A DNA stretch of 64,000 bases from Paenibacillus taichungensis. Its GTDB lineage: Bacteria > Bacillota > Bacilli > Paenibacillales > Paenibacillaceae. A program made the position numbers and the translations under genes. The notes under the pieces are model-generated. The model was not told the DNA's origin and made no database searches. It saw nothing but the letters and a program-made list of their open reading frames with translations. The DNA lies in contig NZ_QEVW01000022.1 in assembly GCF_003287275.1 (NCBI RefSeq), forward strand, positions 24,425 through 88,424. The letters are read 5' to 3'. Positions within the stretch are counted from its first letter, which is position 1, and each line of letters begins with the position of its first letter. Positions 44,111 to 53,198 of this stretch are shown here, piece by piece.

Positions 44111-44899
44111 ATGGCACTTATTAAATGTGACTTTTACTCTGACACGCTTGGTCTAAGCACCAGTATGCATGTTATTCTTCCACAACAGACCCACAATCAG
44201 ATTGGCATGGAGAACGTATCCGGCCAAGGGTTACATCCCACGCTGTATCTGCTGCACGGGCTATCGGATGATGACTCCATTTGGCTGCGCCGTACATCCA
44301 TCGAACGATATGTTGCGGACCTTGGTATTGCCGTTGTGATGCCTCAGGTACATCGCAGCTTCTATACAGATATGGCGGAAGGCGGACGCTACTGGACATT
44401 CATCAGTGAAGAGCTGCCTGCACTTGCACGTTCCTTCTTCCCACTATCACACAAACGTGAGGACAACTTTGTTGCTGGCTTGTCCATGGGTGGCTACGGA
44501 GCATTCAAGCTGGCACTTCACAAACCGGAGCAATACGCCGCTGCGGCAAGTTTGTCTGGAGCACTCGACATGGTAGCGCATATGGATAACCGAATTGTTA
44601 AGGCATTAAGTGATGCTGAGTTCAAACGGATTTTCGGAGCAGAAATTAAAGGTTCGGAGAATGACTTGCTGCATCTGCTCGAGGAAAGCAAAGCAAGTCA
44701 GGGTCCAAAACCTTTGCTCTACCAATGCTGTGGGACAGAGGACTTCCTGTATGACGAGAATCAAACGTTCCGTCAAGCTTGTGCACAGACCGATTTCCAG
44801 CTGACGTACGAGGAAGAACCCGGTGGACATGACTGGGGATATTGGGACGAGAAGATCCAGAATGTGCTGAAATGGTTGCCTTTGCGTGAACGTAAGTAG
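44111..44899 (+). CDS. Alpha/beta-hydrolase esterase (EstA / esterase D family)
   Basis: A 262-residue cytoplasmic serine hydrolase. The nucleophile elbow FVAGLSMGGYGAFKLALHKP (GxSxGG) follows the oxyanion region TLYLLHGLSDDDSIWLRR. The catalytic His is in EEPGGHDWGYWDEKI, and the acid is probably the Asp in CCGTEDFLYDEN. The family includes tributyrin esterases of lactic acid bacteria and S-formylglutathione hydrolases; the natural substrate here is unknown. GAAAGGGG lies about 12 bases before ATG 44111. It stands alone, divergent from yhbD, and ends in front of a deleted copy of the dispersed element. Confidence 0.88.
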   Translation: MALIKCDFYSDTLGLSTSMHVILPQQTHNQIGMENVSGQGLHPTLYLLHGLSDDDSIWLRRTSIERYVADLGIAVVMPQVHRSFYTDMAEGGRYWTFISEELPALARSFFPLSHKREDNFVAGLSMGGYGAFKLALHKPEQYAAAASLSGALDMVAHMDNRIVKALSDAEFKRIFGAEIKGSENDLLHLLEESKASQGPKPLLYQCCGTEDFLYDENQTFRQACAQTDFQLTYEEEPGGHDWGYWDEKIQNVLKWLPLRERK

Positions 44900-44904
44900 T
44901 CGAC

Positions 44905-44968
44905 ACTGGCACTCCAATGACAGGACAACCTTCCGATCGCTGTTATCCAGTAAATGTTGAGTTGAACA
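44905..44968 (+). repeat. Palindromic element, copy F (internally deleted)
   Basis: The left half is recognisable (CACTCCAATGACAGGACAAC, then CTTCCGATCGCTGTTATCC), but the tip and the right stem are missing. Sequence passes at about 44950 directly to TAAATGTTGAGTTGAAC, which resembles an end of the element. It lies between the esterase gene and the terminator at 44994. Confidence 0.65.
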
Positions 44969-44993
44969 TATCTAAATCGTTGTCACACACAAG

Positions 44994-45032
44994 AAAAGCA
45001 GGCCGTTAAGAAGAAATTCTCGGCCTGCTTTT
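44994..45032. terminator. Bidirectional intrinsic terminator
   Basis: AAAAGCAGGCC (44994-45004) and GGCCTGCTTTT (45022-45032) form an 11-bp stem, with A and T flanks. It lies between the convergent esterase and argH genes. Confidence 0.92.
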
Positions 45033-45070
45033 TCGTTATATATCTTTATTTCATTATAGTAAATGCGTTA

Positions 45071-46474
45071 TTAACCCCGATTGGTGATCCATTGCTCCGT
45101 AATTTCCAGCACCTTTTCACTACGTCCAATCGCCTCAGCCACCTGGTTCGAAGCCGTTCCGCCGTACACATTACGAGCATTTACAACCGCTTCTGGTTGC
45201 AGCACATCGTATATACGTTCATCGAACAACGGGGAGAACTGACGGAATTCATCGATGGTCAGATCCAGCAGATACTTGCCGTTCTGGATACAATACAATA
45301 CTGTTTTCCCGATAACCTCATGTGCCTGACGGAAAGGCAAACCTTCGCCCACGAGGAAGTCCGCAATATCCGTAGCGTTCGAGAAATCCTGATTGACCGC
45401 TTGACGCATCCGACCCTTGTTAACCGTCATCGTTGCAATCATCGGAGCGAACAATTGAAGTGCGCCTTCCAGCGTCGCTACTGTGTCGAACATGCCTTCC
45501 TTATCTTCCTGCATGTCCTTGTTGTAAGCGAGCGGCAGAGATTTCAGTACTGTCAGCAAACCGATCAGGTTGCCGTACACACGTCCTGTTTTACCACGAA
45601 CGAGTTCCGGTACGTCTGGATTTTTCTTCTGTGGCATAATGCTGCTGCCCGTGCAGAATGCATCATCCAGTTCAACAAAACCAAACTCCGTGCTGCTCCA
45701 CAGAACCAGTTCTTCACTCAGACGAGACAAGTGAGTCATGATCAGCGAAGCGGCTGCCAGGAACTCCACGATAAAGTCACGGTCGCTTACTGCGTCCAGA
45801 CTGTTCTCGTACACACCATCGAAGCCCAGTTGTTCCGCCACAAAATGACGATCAATTGGGAACGTTGTGCCTGCAAGCGCACCTGCACCCAGTGGCAGCA
45901 CGTTAATGCGTTTGTAGCTATCCATCAGACGCTCTGCATCCCGTTGGAACATCGATACATACGCCATCAGGTGATGGGCGAACAGAATCGGTTGTGCACG
46001 TTGAAGATGCGTATACCCCGGTACAATCGTATCAAGATTGTCTTTGGCTTGTCCGATCAGCGCTTCCTGCAACGAATGCAGCATGCCAACAAACCCAACC
46101 ACGCGCTCACGCAAGTACAAGTGCATATCCGTTGCCACTTGGTCATTCCGGCTGCGTCCTGTATGTAATTTGCCGCCCACAGGGCCGATGGTATCGATCA
46201 GGTTTTTCTCAATGTTCATGTGGATGTCTTCATCCGATACGGAGAATTCCACTTCGCCTGCACGGATTTTATGCAGAACTGTGATCAAACCTTCCTTGAT
46301 CGTTTCTACATCCTCTGCTGGCAGAATGCCGCATTTGCCCAGCATTGTTACATGAGCCAGACTTCCTTGAATATCTTCCTCGGCTAAAGCTTTGTCAAAG
46401 TTGATTGACGCGGTATATTCCTCAACCAGGTGATTGGTTTGTTTGGTAAAACGTCCTCCCCACAGCTTGCTCAC
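45071..46474 (-). CDS. argH: Argininosuccinate lyase
   Basis: Splits argininosuccinate into arginine and fumarate, the last step of arginine synthesis. The protein (467 residues) starts SKLWGGRFTKQTNHLVEEYT and carries the fumarase/aspartase-superfamily signature GSSIMPQKKNPDVPELVRGK, with the catalytic serine in the first part, plus TGRSRNDQVATDMHLYLR and the H in GYTHLQRAQP. The start is GTG 46474 (GGGGAG, 8 bases upstream); the longer frame to 46504 lacks support. It is last in the argCJBDFGH series, about 105 bp after argG. Confidence 0.96.
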   Translation of the reverse strand: MSKLWGGRFTKQTNHLVEEYTASINFDKALAEEDIQGSLAHVTMLGKCGILPAEDVETIKEGLITVLHKIRAGEVEFSVSDEDIHMNIEKNLIDTIGPVGGKLHTGRSRNDQVATDMHLYLRERVVGFVGMLHSLQEALIGQAKDNLDTIVPGYTHLQRAQPILFAHHLMAYVSMFQRDAERLMDSYKRINVLPLGAGALAGTTFPIDRHFVAEQLGFDGVYENSLDAVSDRDFIVEFLAAASLIMTHLSRLSEELVLWSSTEFGFVELDDAFCTGSSIMPQKKNPDVPELVRGKTGRVYGNLIGLLTVLKSLPLAYNKDMQEDKEGMFDTVATLEGALQLFAPMIATMTVNKGRMRQAVNQDFSNATDIADFLVGEGLPFRQAHEVIGKTVLYCIQNGKYLLDLTIDEFRQFSPLFDERIYDVLQPEAVVNARNVYGGTASNQVAEAIGRSEKVLEITEQWITNRG

Positions 46475-46579
46475 AGTGAGTACTCCCCTTTCGCTCATGG
46501 ACAAAGCCGCTCCTGCCAGATGTGCAAGAACGGCCCGCCTTGTCAGTTATTATCGTGATGCTTTATATGCCTGATAAAA

Positions 46580-47815
46580 TTAGTTTTTGTTTTGTTCCAC
46601 ACCGGAATTTACTTTCAAACGCAATGCATTCAGGCGGATAAAGCCCGTTGCATCCCCTTGATCGTATGCTTGTGTTGGATCAGCTTCCATTGTGGCAATG
46701 TCCGGGTTGTACAGGCTGACAGGGCTTTTCACGCCTGCGCCGATGATGTTGCCTTTATACAATTTCACTCGAACGGTACCTGTTACATTTTTCTGACTTT
46801 CGGTCACCAGCGCTTGCAGCGCCAGACGTTCCGGTGCGAACCAGAAGCCGTTGTAAACGAGTGTGCTGTAACGTGTGATCAGGCTATCACGCAGGTTCAT
46901 GACTTCACGATCCATTGTGATGGATTCCATTTTGCGGTGTGCGGTGAACAGAATTGTTCCACCTGGTGTCTCGTATACGCCACGGCTCTTCATGCCGACG
47001 AAGCGGTTCTCTACCATGTCCACACGGCCGATACCATGCTTGCCACCCAGCTCATTCAATTGCTCCATCACTTGCAGCGGGCTCAAACGCTCACCATTCA
47101 GTGCAACACAGTCGCCTTGTTCAAATTCAAGTTCAACATATTCCGCTTGATCCGGTGCATCTTCAGGGGCGCTGCTGAGCAGGAACATATCTTTGTTCTC
47201 GTCCGCACTTGGATCGAACCAAGGATCTTCCAGCACGCCGCTCTCATAGCTGATATGCAGCAGGTTACGGTCTGTGGAGTAAGGTTTAGCCGTCGATGCG
47301 GTTACCGGAATGCCGTGTTTTTCAGCGTAAGCGATCATTTCGGCACGTCCCGGGAACTGGTTGCGGAACTCTTCCAGACGCCAAGGCGCGATGACTTGAA
47401 TGTCTGGTGTCAGCGCAGCTGCGTTCAGCTCAAAACGAACCTGGTCATTTCCTTTACCCGTAGCGCCGTGAGCAATCGCTGTAGCGCCTTCTGCACGAGC
47501 GATATCCACCATACGTTTAGCGATCAGTGGACGTGCGATACTTGTACCGAGCAGGTATTGTCCTTCATAAAGGGCACCCGCCTGGAACATTGGATAGATG
47601 AAATCTTTCGCGAACTCGTCGCGCAGATCGTCGATATACACTTTGGAAGCGCCTGTAGCGAGAGCTTTTTCCTCAAGGCCGTCCAGTTCATCCTTTTGTC
47701 CGATATCCGCCGTAAATGCGATAATCTCCGCATCATATGTTTCTTTCAACCATTTCAAAATTACAGATGTGTCCAACCCGCCGGAATAAGCGAGTACGAT
47801 TTTTTCCTTAGCCAT
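46580..47815 (-). CDS. argG: Argininosuccinate synthase
   Basis: Joins citrulline and aspartate with ATP to give argininosuccinate. It has 411 residues and the N-type ATP pyrophosphatase P-loop in KIVLAYSGGLDTSVILKWLK. AHGATGKGNDQVRFE and EVMNLRDSLITRYSTLVYNG are also family hallmarks. GGGGAGG lies 10 bases before ATG 47815. Located between argF (85 bp upstream) and argH; in Bacillus subtilis argGH is a separate operon, whereas here it follows argF directly. Confidence 0.97.
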   Translation of the reverse strand: MAKEKIVLAYSGGLDTSVILKWLKETYDAEIIAFTADIGQKDELDGLEEKALATGASKVYIDDLRDEFAKDFIYPMFQAGALYEGQYLLGTSIARPLIAKRMVDIARAEGATAIAHGATGKGNDQVRFELNAAALTPDIQVIAPWRLEEFRNQFPGRAEMIAYAEKHGIPVTASTAKPYSTDRNLLHISYESGVLEDPWFDPSADENKDMFLLSSAPEDAPDQAEYVELEFEQGDCVALNGERLSPLQVMEQLNELGGKHGIGRVDMVENRFVGMKSRGVYETPGGTILFTAHRKMESITMDREVMNLRDSLITRYSTLVYNGFWFAPERLALQALVTESQKNVTGTVRVKLYKGNIIGAGVKSPVSLYNPDIATMEADPTQAYDQGDATGFIRLNALRLKVNSGVEQNKN

Positions 47816-47900
47816 GTTCGATGGTCCTCCCCAAGTTCAGTTGCTTAATCTATCATCGCGAAATCTGTGCCTAAAATCAACCCATTCAGGCAAACAGCAT

Positions 47901-48869
47901 CTATTCACTCATTAACGCAGCCATCAATGCTTTCTGCGCATGCAGTCGGTTCTCCGCCTGATCAAAGATCAGGGAGTTTGGACCGTCAATTACTCCAGCA
48001 CTCACTTCTTCTCCGCGGTGAGCTGGCAGGCAGTGCAGGAACATATAATCCGGCTTCGCGCCTTTCATCAGTTCCTCATCCACCTGATACGCAGCGAATG
48101 CTTGTTCACGAATCTTCTGTTCCTCTTCAAAACCCATGCTCGCCCATACATCCGTATACACGATATCCGCATCTTTCACAGCTTCCTGTGCACTGTACGT
48201 TACTGTCACCTGTGAGCCGCTTTCCTGTGCAATGCTGCGCGCCTGCTCTACGACTGCGCTATCAGGCTCATATCCTTCCGGAGTCGCTACTGCAACATGC
48301 ATACCCATCTTCGCTGCACCAAGCATTAGGGAATGCGCCATGTTATTGCCGTCTCCGACATATGCCATTTTCAAACCTTCCAGCTTGCCTTTGTGCTCCA
48401 ATACAGTTTGGAAGTCTGCGAGTACTTGGCATGGATGTGCTGCATCGCTCAGGCCGTTAATAACTGGAATATCCGCATGTTGGGCCAGTTCAGTCACATT
48501 ATGGTGTCCAAAGGTACGAATCATGATGCCGTCCAGGTAACGTGACAAGACTTTGGCTGTATCATGTGTCGTTTCCCCGCGACCAAGTTGGATATCATTT
48601 TTGCTCAGGAAGAGCGCGTGTCCGCCCAATTGGAACATGCCAACTTCAAAGGATACACGAGTACGTGTAGATGATTTTTCAAAAATGAGTCCGATCGTTT
48701 TGCCTTGCAATGGCTGATACGGCACACCGTTTTTTTGTTTGCCTTTAATCTCAATCGCATGGTCCAGCAAATAGCGAATTTCCTCCGCTGTATAATCTGT
48801 AAATTCAATAAAATCACGGCCTCTTAGATCGACCTTCTGTACCTTCTCCGTCTGTTGCGCTTGTGTCAT
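47901..48869 (-). CDS. argF: Ornithine carbamoyltransferase
   Basis: Makes citrulline from ornithine and carbamoyl phosphate. All signature motifs are present: FEKSSTRTRVSFEVGM (carbamoyl phosphate), GHHNVTELAQHADIPVINGL, DAAHPCQVLADFQT, and MFLHCLPAHRGEEV, which binds ornithine through the Cys. The ATG at 48869 (MTQAQQTEKVQKVDLRGRDF) is supported by AAGGAGG 11 bases upstream; the frame extends to 48911 without a better site. Length 322 is normal for an anabolic enzyme. It follows argD by about 200 bp, and no carAB genes lie between as they do in B. subtilis. Confidence 0.96.
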   Translation of the reverse strand: MTQAQQTEKVQKVDLRGRDFIEFTDYTAEEIRYLLDHAIEIKGKQKNGVPYQPLQGKTIGLIFEKSSTRTRVSFEVGMFQLGGHALFLSKNDIQLGRGETTHDTAKVLSRYLDGIMIRTFGHHNVTELAQHADIPVINGLSDAAHPCQVLADFQTVLEHKGKLEGLKMAYVGDGNNMAHSLMLGAAKMGMHVAVATPEGYEPDSAVVEQARSIAQESGSQVTVTYSAQEAVKDADIVYTDVWASMGFEEEQKIREQAFAAYQVDEELMKGAKPDYMFLHCLPAHRGEEVSAGVIDGPNSLIFDQAENRLHAQKALMAALMSE

Positions 48870-49068
48870 GTTCGTATTGTCCTCCTTATTTCCGGTTCCC
48901 TGCACCCGCATGGGCAGAAGAGTGTAGAAGGTTGAGATCTTGCCATCAGGCTTCTCACGTTCATCTTCTGCTAGTTTACCGCGCGGCTACAGGGATTCAT
49001 GATTCATCATTTTGGTTCCGCTCGAGGCCCGCGAAGGCCCCAAGTCAGAAAGGTGGTATAAAGTCTTA

Positions 49069-50325
49069 TTAAACGTTCTTCGCAGCTACATGCTCTTCAA
49101 TCAACGTAGCTACCAAGGATACCGCCTGATCTATCTCTTCCTTGCTCACATACAAGTTTGGAAGCAGACGAATGACATTCGGCCCTGCGGATACAAAGAG
49201 AATGCCTCGTTTCTGACCAGCAAGCACGATGTCGCCTACTGCTTCAGCACATTCGATTCCAACAAGCAGCCCCATACCACGAACTTCTTTTACAAACGAA
49301 TTACCAGCCAAACGCTCCCGCAGAGAGTTCATCAGGTATTCGCCCATTTCAGCTGCACGCTCAGGCAGGTGATCTTCGAGCATGGTTTCAATCGTTGCAA
49401 TGACAACGGAGGAAGCAAGCGGTGTACCGCCAAATGTTGTTGCATGACTGCCCGCAGTAAACGCATCCTTCAGATAACCTTTACCCAGCATCGCACCTAC
49501 AGGGAATCCACTACCAATACCTTTGGCTACCGTGAAAATGTCCGGCTCAATGCCATAATGCTCATGCGCGAACAGTTTGCCTGTACGTCCCATTCCGGTC
49601 TGTACTTCGTCTACAATCAGCAGCAATCCGTGCTCTTCACACAGTTTGCGAACGTGGTGGACAAAATCTGGTTTGACCGGATACACGCCGCCCTCAGCTT
49701 GGACCATCTCCAGCATGATCGCTGCTGTATTGGGTCCGATTGCCGCTTCGAGAGCCGCTGTGTCATGCAATGGTACGGTTACGAATCCGGCTGGCAATGG
49801 CAAAAATCCTTCTTTCACCTTATCCTGCCCAGTTGCTGTCAAAGTAGCGAGTGTCCGTCCGTGGAAGGATTGGGCAAATGTAATGACTTCGTACCGACCT
49901 GTGCCTTTGACCTTCTGGTGATAGCGACGCGCCAGTTTGATTGCCGCTTCATTCGCTTCTGCACCACTGTTACAGAAGAATACGGCGTCTGCGCACGTAT
50001 TTGCTGTCAACAAAGCTGCCGCTTTTTCCTGACCGGGAATCTGGAACAGGTTGGAGACATGCCATAGCTCATCAATCTGAGCTTTCAGCTTGGCTCCGAC
50101 TTTCTCCGGTGCATGGCCCAGACTCGTTACAGCCAACCCGCACATGAAATCAAGATAACGATTGCCCTGATCATCCCACAGCCAGCTGCCTTTACCTTTG
50201 ACCAAACTAATTGGATAACGCGCATACGTTTGGAAAAGAGAGCTTTCCGTCTGTGCCGCTGCACCCGTCGCTGCTACGCCCGCTACTGCTGTGCCAGAAC
50301 CTGGCTGTTCATTGCCTTTTGCCAT
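49069..50325 (-). CDS. argD: Acetylornithine aminotransferase
   Basis: A PLP enzyme that converts N-acetylglutamate semialdehyde to N-acetylornithine. Class-III aminotransferase motifs: NSGAEANEAAIKLARRYHQK, LLLIVDEVQTGMGRTGKLFA with the PLP Asp, and the Schiff-base lysine in DIFTVAKGIGSGFPVGAM. ATG 50325 is used, with AGGAG 9 bases upstream; a GTG directly before it is an alternative. About 25 residues at the N-terminus are Ala/Gly/Thr-rich and not part of the conserved enzyme. The gap to argB (50326-50694) holds repeat copy D, so argB-argD coupling is interrupted. Confidence 0.96.
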   Translation of the reverse strand: MAKGNEQPGSGTAVAGVAATGAAAQTESSLFQTYARYPISLVKGKGSWLWDDQGNRYLDFMCGLAVTSLGHAPEKVGAKLKAQIDELWHVSNLFQIPGQEKAAALLTANTCADAVFFCNSGAEANEAAIKLARRYHQKVKGTGRYEVITFAQSFHGRTLATLTATGQDKVKEGFLPLPAGFVTVPLHDTAALEAAIGPNTAAIMLEMVQAEGGVYPVKPDFVHHVRKLCEEHGLLLIVDEVQTGMGRTGKLFAHEHYGIEPDIFTVAKGIGSGFPVGAMLGKGYLKDAFTAGSHATTFGGTPLASSVVIATIETMLEDHLPERAAEMGEYLMNSLRERLAGNSFVKEVRGMGLLVGIECAEAVGDIVLAGQKRGILFVSAGPNVIRLLPNLYVSKEEIDQAVSLVATLIEEHVAAKNV

Positions 50326-50371
50326 CACCTATCACTCCTATTGGTTGGTGCAACGGCAATCATATAAGAGC

Positions 50372-50616
50372 TATAATTTACACTAGACCACTCCGATTGC
50401 AGGACCATCTTTTGAACGTACGCATACTCCACTTCGATGACAGAACAACCTTTCGATCGCTGTTATCCCCGGATTTTTTTGATTGATCCTTAAAGGGGAA
50501 AATCCGGGGATAAAGGCGCACGCTTCGCTTCTTCAGGTTATTTCTGTCCTCTACGTTATGCATTTTTATTCTTCAGATTGGTTCTGCACCCTACGTTATT
50601 GTGTGTGTAATATTAG
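50372..50616 (+). repeat. Palindromic element, copy D (nested or extended, inside arg operon)
   Basis: The core stem is perfect over 15 bp: TTATCCCCGGATTTT (50463-50477) pairs with AAAATCCGGGGATAA (50499-50513). Around it come GACAGAA/TTCTGTC, then a second outer set: TTTACACTAGACCACTCCGA with GCAGGACCATCT on the left and AGATTGGTTCTGC with GTGTAA on the right. The left-arm motif (CCACTCCGAT...) thus occurs twice and the right-arm motif (CTACGTTA) twice, as if one element had inserted into another or an arm had duplicated. It lies between argB and argD. Confidence 0.75.
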
Positions 50617-50694
50617 ATTTCTTATATAAAAAAGCGATGCACATATTTTTTTATTTACTATAAGACCATGAAGACACTAGCGCACTGAGAATAA

Positions 50695-51534
50695 TTATTG
50701 CATACGGATAATTCGGGTTCCGATCGTTTCTCCGCCAAGCACACGGCTCAGAATCTGTGGTTCGCTGCCATCTACGATGATGACCTCACGCACTTTGCCG
50801 TGAATACAAGCGATGGCTGCACGAACCTTTGGAATCATGCCTCCATAGATTTCTCCGGTTTGGATCATATCCTCGATCTCCTGTACAGAGACGGATGGCA
50901 GCACTTTTTTCTCGCCACCTACATTCTTCATAATGCCAGGGACATCAGTCACTACGATCATCCGACTCACTCCGAGATGGGAAGCTACCGCACCTGCGGC
51001 TGTATCTGCGTTGATGTTATAACGCTGACCGGTTGCATCTACACCAACTGGTGCGATAACTGGCATATACCCCATATCCACAATACCTTGAATAATCGCT
51101 GCATTAACACCAGTTACGTCACCTACCCAACCAATCTCTGCATGGTTGCTAACCGGTTTTGCCTGGATCAGACCACCGTCCACACCCGACAATCCCAGCG
51201 CGTGTCCACCAACTCGTTGGATCAGGCGGACGATCTGTTTGTTAATACTTCCCGCAAGAACCATCTCTACAACATCCAGCACGGGTTCCGTTGTTTTACG
51301 CAATCCGTTCACAAACTCGGTCTCAATGCCCAGCTTCGCCAAATTATCCGAGATCGCAGGACCGCCGCCATGTACGATGACAGGCTGTGTTCCCTTGGAC
51401 TGCAAATCACGCAGATCTGCAAAAAAGGATTCAGGCAACGCCGCCAGCGTGCTGCCTCCGCATTTCATTACAAACGTCTGCTTCTCGGCACCTGCCTCTG
51501 TTCCGATACTCTCATTTTGCAATGTTGAATTCAT
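50695..51534 (-). CDS. argB: Acetylglutamate kinase
   Basis: Phosphorylates N-acetylglutamate, the usual control point of the pathway. The 279-residue protein has the amino-acid-kinase motifs MKCGGSTLAAL, VIVHGGGPAISDNL, INKQIVRLIQRVGGHALGLS and NINADTAAGAVASHLGVSRM. The first 15 residues before FVMKCGG are a non-conserved extension without the longer N-terminal helix typical of arginine-inhibited hexameric kinases. It may therefore be the arginine-insensitive dimer type (inference). AAAGGAG lies 8 bases before ATG 51534. It is flanked on both sides by copies of the dispersed element. Confidence 0.96.
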   Translation of the reverse strand: MNSTLQNESIGTEAGAEKQTFVMKCGGSTLAALPESFFADLRDLQSKGTQPVIVHGGGPAISDNLAKLGIETEFVNGLRKTTEPVLDVVEMVLAGSINKQIVRLIQRVGGHALGLSGVDGGLIQAKPVSNHAEIGWVGDVTGVNAAIIQGIVDMGYMPVIAPVGVDATGQRYNINADTAAGAVASHLGVSRMIVVTDVPGIMKNVGGEKKVLPSVSVQEIEDMIQTGEIYGGMIPKVRAAIACIHGKVREVIIVDGSEPQILSRVLGGETIGTRIIRMQ

Positions 51535-51621
51535 GAGGGCACTCCTTTCAATTCAAATGTTTTAACGAGATTAACACTTCATTGATGCAATATTCTTCGG
51601 CTGACGTTCCGAATCCGGATC

Positions 51622-51725
51622 GTTCTTTCGATCGCTGTTGTCTCCAAGTTTTTTGGATTCCCCTTCTCTAAGGGGAAAAACTCGGAGACAAAGGCGAACG
51701 CTACGCTCCTACAGAATCGATTCCG
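51622..51725 (+). repeat. Palindromic element, copy E (core only, with compensatory changes)
   Basis: TCGATCGCTG leads into TTGTCTCC (51638-51645), which pairs with GGAGACAA (51684-51691). The other copies have TTATCCCC/GGGGATAA, so two base pairs have changed on both sides together. The CCCCTTCTCTAAGGGG tip is conserved, as is GGCGAACGCTACGCTCC after it. The outer arms (GGATCGTTC/GAATCGATTCC) differ from other copies yet still pair, and the terminal arms are not recognisable. It is the main content of the 309-bp argJ-argB gap. Confidence 0.75.
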
Positions 51726-51843
51726 CCTTCTCCACTACCTTCGCAGTTATCAGCCACCAAAGAAAGTTCAATCCTTATACATTTTCTATATATTTACGAA
51801 ACAGCTCTCATAGGGAAGCTGTTTCGTAAATGCAAAATACTTA

Positions 51844-53082
51844 TTACGTGCGGTATGCCGCGTTAATTCGTACATAGTCGTACGTCAGGTCACAGCCCCA
51901 AGCAATGGCTGTTCCGTCGCCGTGGTGCAGATCGACTACAATACGTACAGTATCGGTCTGCAAGTAGGCCAGCGCCGCTTCTTCGTCGAATACGACTGGA
52001 CGGGATTGTTCAAGTACAGAGATGTCACCCAGACGGATATCAACGGTCTCCGGGTTCACCGGCTGTCCTGCACGCCCTACAGCTGCAATGATTCGTCCCC
52101 AGTTGGCATCCGCGCCAAACATGGCGGATTTCACCAGGCTGGACCCAATGACGGTCTTAGCAATAGCTTGCGCGGATTCATCACTTACAGCACCCGTTAC
52201 CTGTACTTCTACCAGCTTGGTTGCTCCTTCGCCATCACGCGCAATGGCTTTGGCAAGGACCTCACACACATAAGTAAATCCGGCAGCAAAAGCATCCCAA
52301 TCCGGATGTTCCACGCTCAGTTCTTCGTTACCTGCCAGACCGCTGGACATTGCTACCAGCATGTCGTTCGTGCTCGTATCTCCATCCACTGTAATCATGT
52401 TAAATGTATGATTGGTCGCCTGACGCAGCAGGCGCTGCAACGCTTCTGCACCAATGACCGCATCAGAAGTCATAAAGGCCAGCATGGTCGCCATATTCGG
52501 ATGAATCATCCCCGATCCCTTGGCGGCACCTGCAATTGTAATCGTTTTGCCGTTCACCTCAACGGAGACGCAGGCTTCTTTTTTCACCAAATCGGTTGTC
52601 AGGATAGCCTGGGAGAACTGTTCAGCCTCATTCACTTCGCCACCCAAATGAGCCGGAAGTGCGGTAATTCCCGAGTGTACAGCGTCCATCTTCAGCAATT
52701 CACCAATGACACCTGTGGAAGCGACAGCAACATCCTCTTCTGCTACTCCCAATTCACGTGCAGCCGCCGTACGCATGGCGTAGGCATCCTCTTCACCTTG
52801 TTGTCCAGTACATGCATTGGCATTCCCGCTATTCACGATGACTGCCTGAAGGCGTCCATTGCTCAAGCTCTCACGTGTGACTTTCAGAGGTGCGGCTTGG
52901 AATACGTTCGTTGTATACACCGCAGCTGCAGTTGCCGGCACGTCACAGCGGATCGCTCCGATGTCGTTACGAGACGTTTTTTTCAATCCGCAGTGCAATC
53001 CACCAGCAGTGAACCCGCGCGGGGTTACAATCGTTCCGTTCTCAACTATAGTAAAAGCCTTTTGCTCCACATTGGTTCCCAT
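51844..53082 (-). CDS. argJ: Bifunctional ornithine acetyltransferase / N-acetylglutamate synthase
   Basis: Transfers acetyl from N-acetylornithine to glutamate, recycling the acetyl group; the bifunctional form can also use acetyl-CoA. The 412-residue precursor cleaves itself before the Thr of KGSGMIHPNMATMLAFM to give alpha and beta chains; the motif is intact. Other family segments: NSGNANACTGQQGEEDA and MITVDGDTSTNDMLVAMSSG. ATG 53082 has a usable GGGGGAT upstream. No argA lies in the window, in keeping with a cyclic pathway started by ArgJ. It is 116 bp after argC. Confidence 0.96.
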   Translation of the reverse strand: MGTNVEQKAFTIVENGTIVTPRGFTAGGLHCGLKKTSRNDIGAIRCDVPATAAAVYTTNVFQAAPLKVTRESLSNGRLQAVIVNSGNANACTGQQGEEDAYAMRTAAARELGVAEEDVAVASTGVIGELLKMDAVHSGITALPAHLGGEVNEAEQFSQAILTTDLVKKEACVSVEVNGKTITIAGAAKGSGMIHPNMATMLAFMTSDAVIGAEALQRLLRQATNHTFNMITVDGDTSTNDMLVAMSSGLAGNEELSVEHPDWDAFAAGFTYVCEVLAKAIARDGEGATKLVEVQVTGAVSDESAQAIAKTVIGSSLVKSAMFGADANWGRIIAAVGRAGQPVNPETVDIRLGDISVLEQSRPVVFDEEAALAYLQTDTVRIVVDLHHGDGTAIAWGCDLTYDYVRINAAYRT

Positions 53083-53198
53083 ATGTTATCCCCCGTTATG
53101 CGTTCGGCTGCATGCCGATTGTCCGCTTGCTTTGCCTGATCCGTCTTCCCCACATGGTTTCGAGAGCACGTCTAAGCGCACTCCCAATGATTCAAACC

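Noticed and set aside
46592..47848. 418-codon frame antisense to argG
   Set aside because: It mirrors argG with Cys- and His-rich, domain-free translation; other long antisense frames over argH, argD, argJ, secA and uvrA are the same effect of codon bias.
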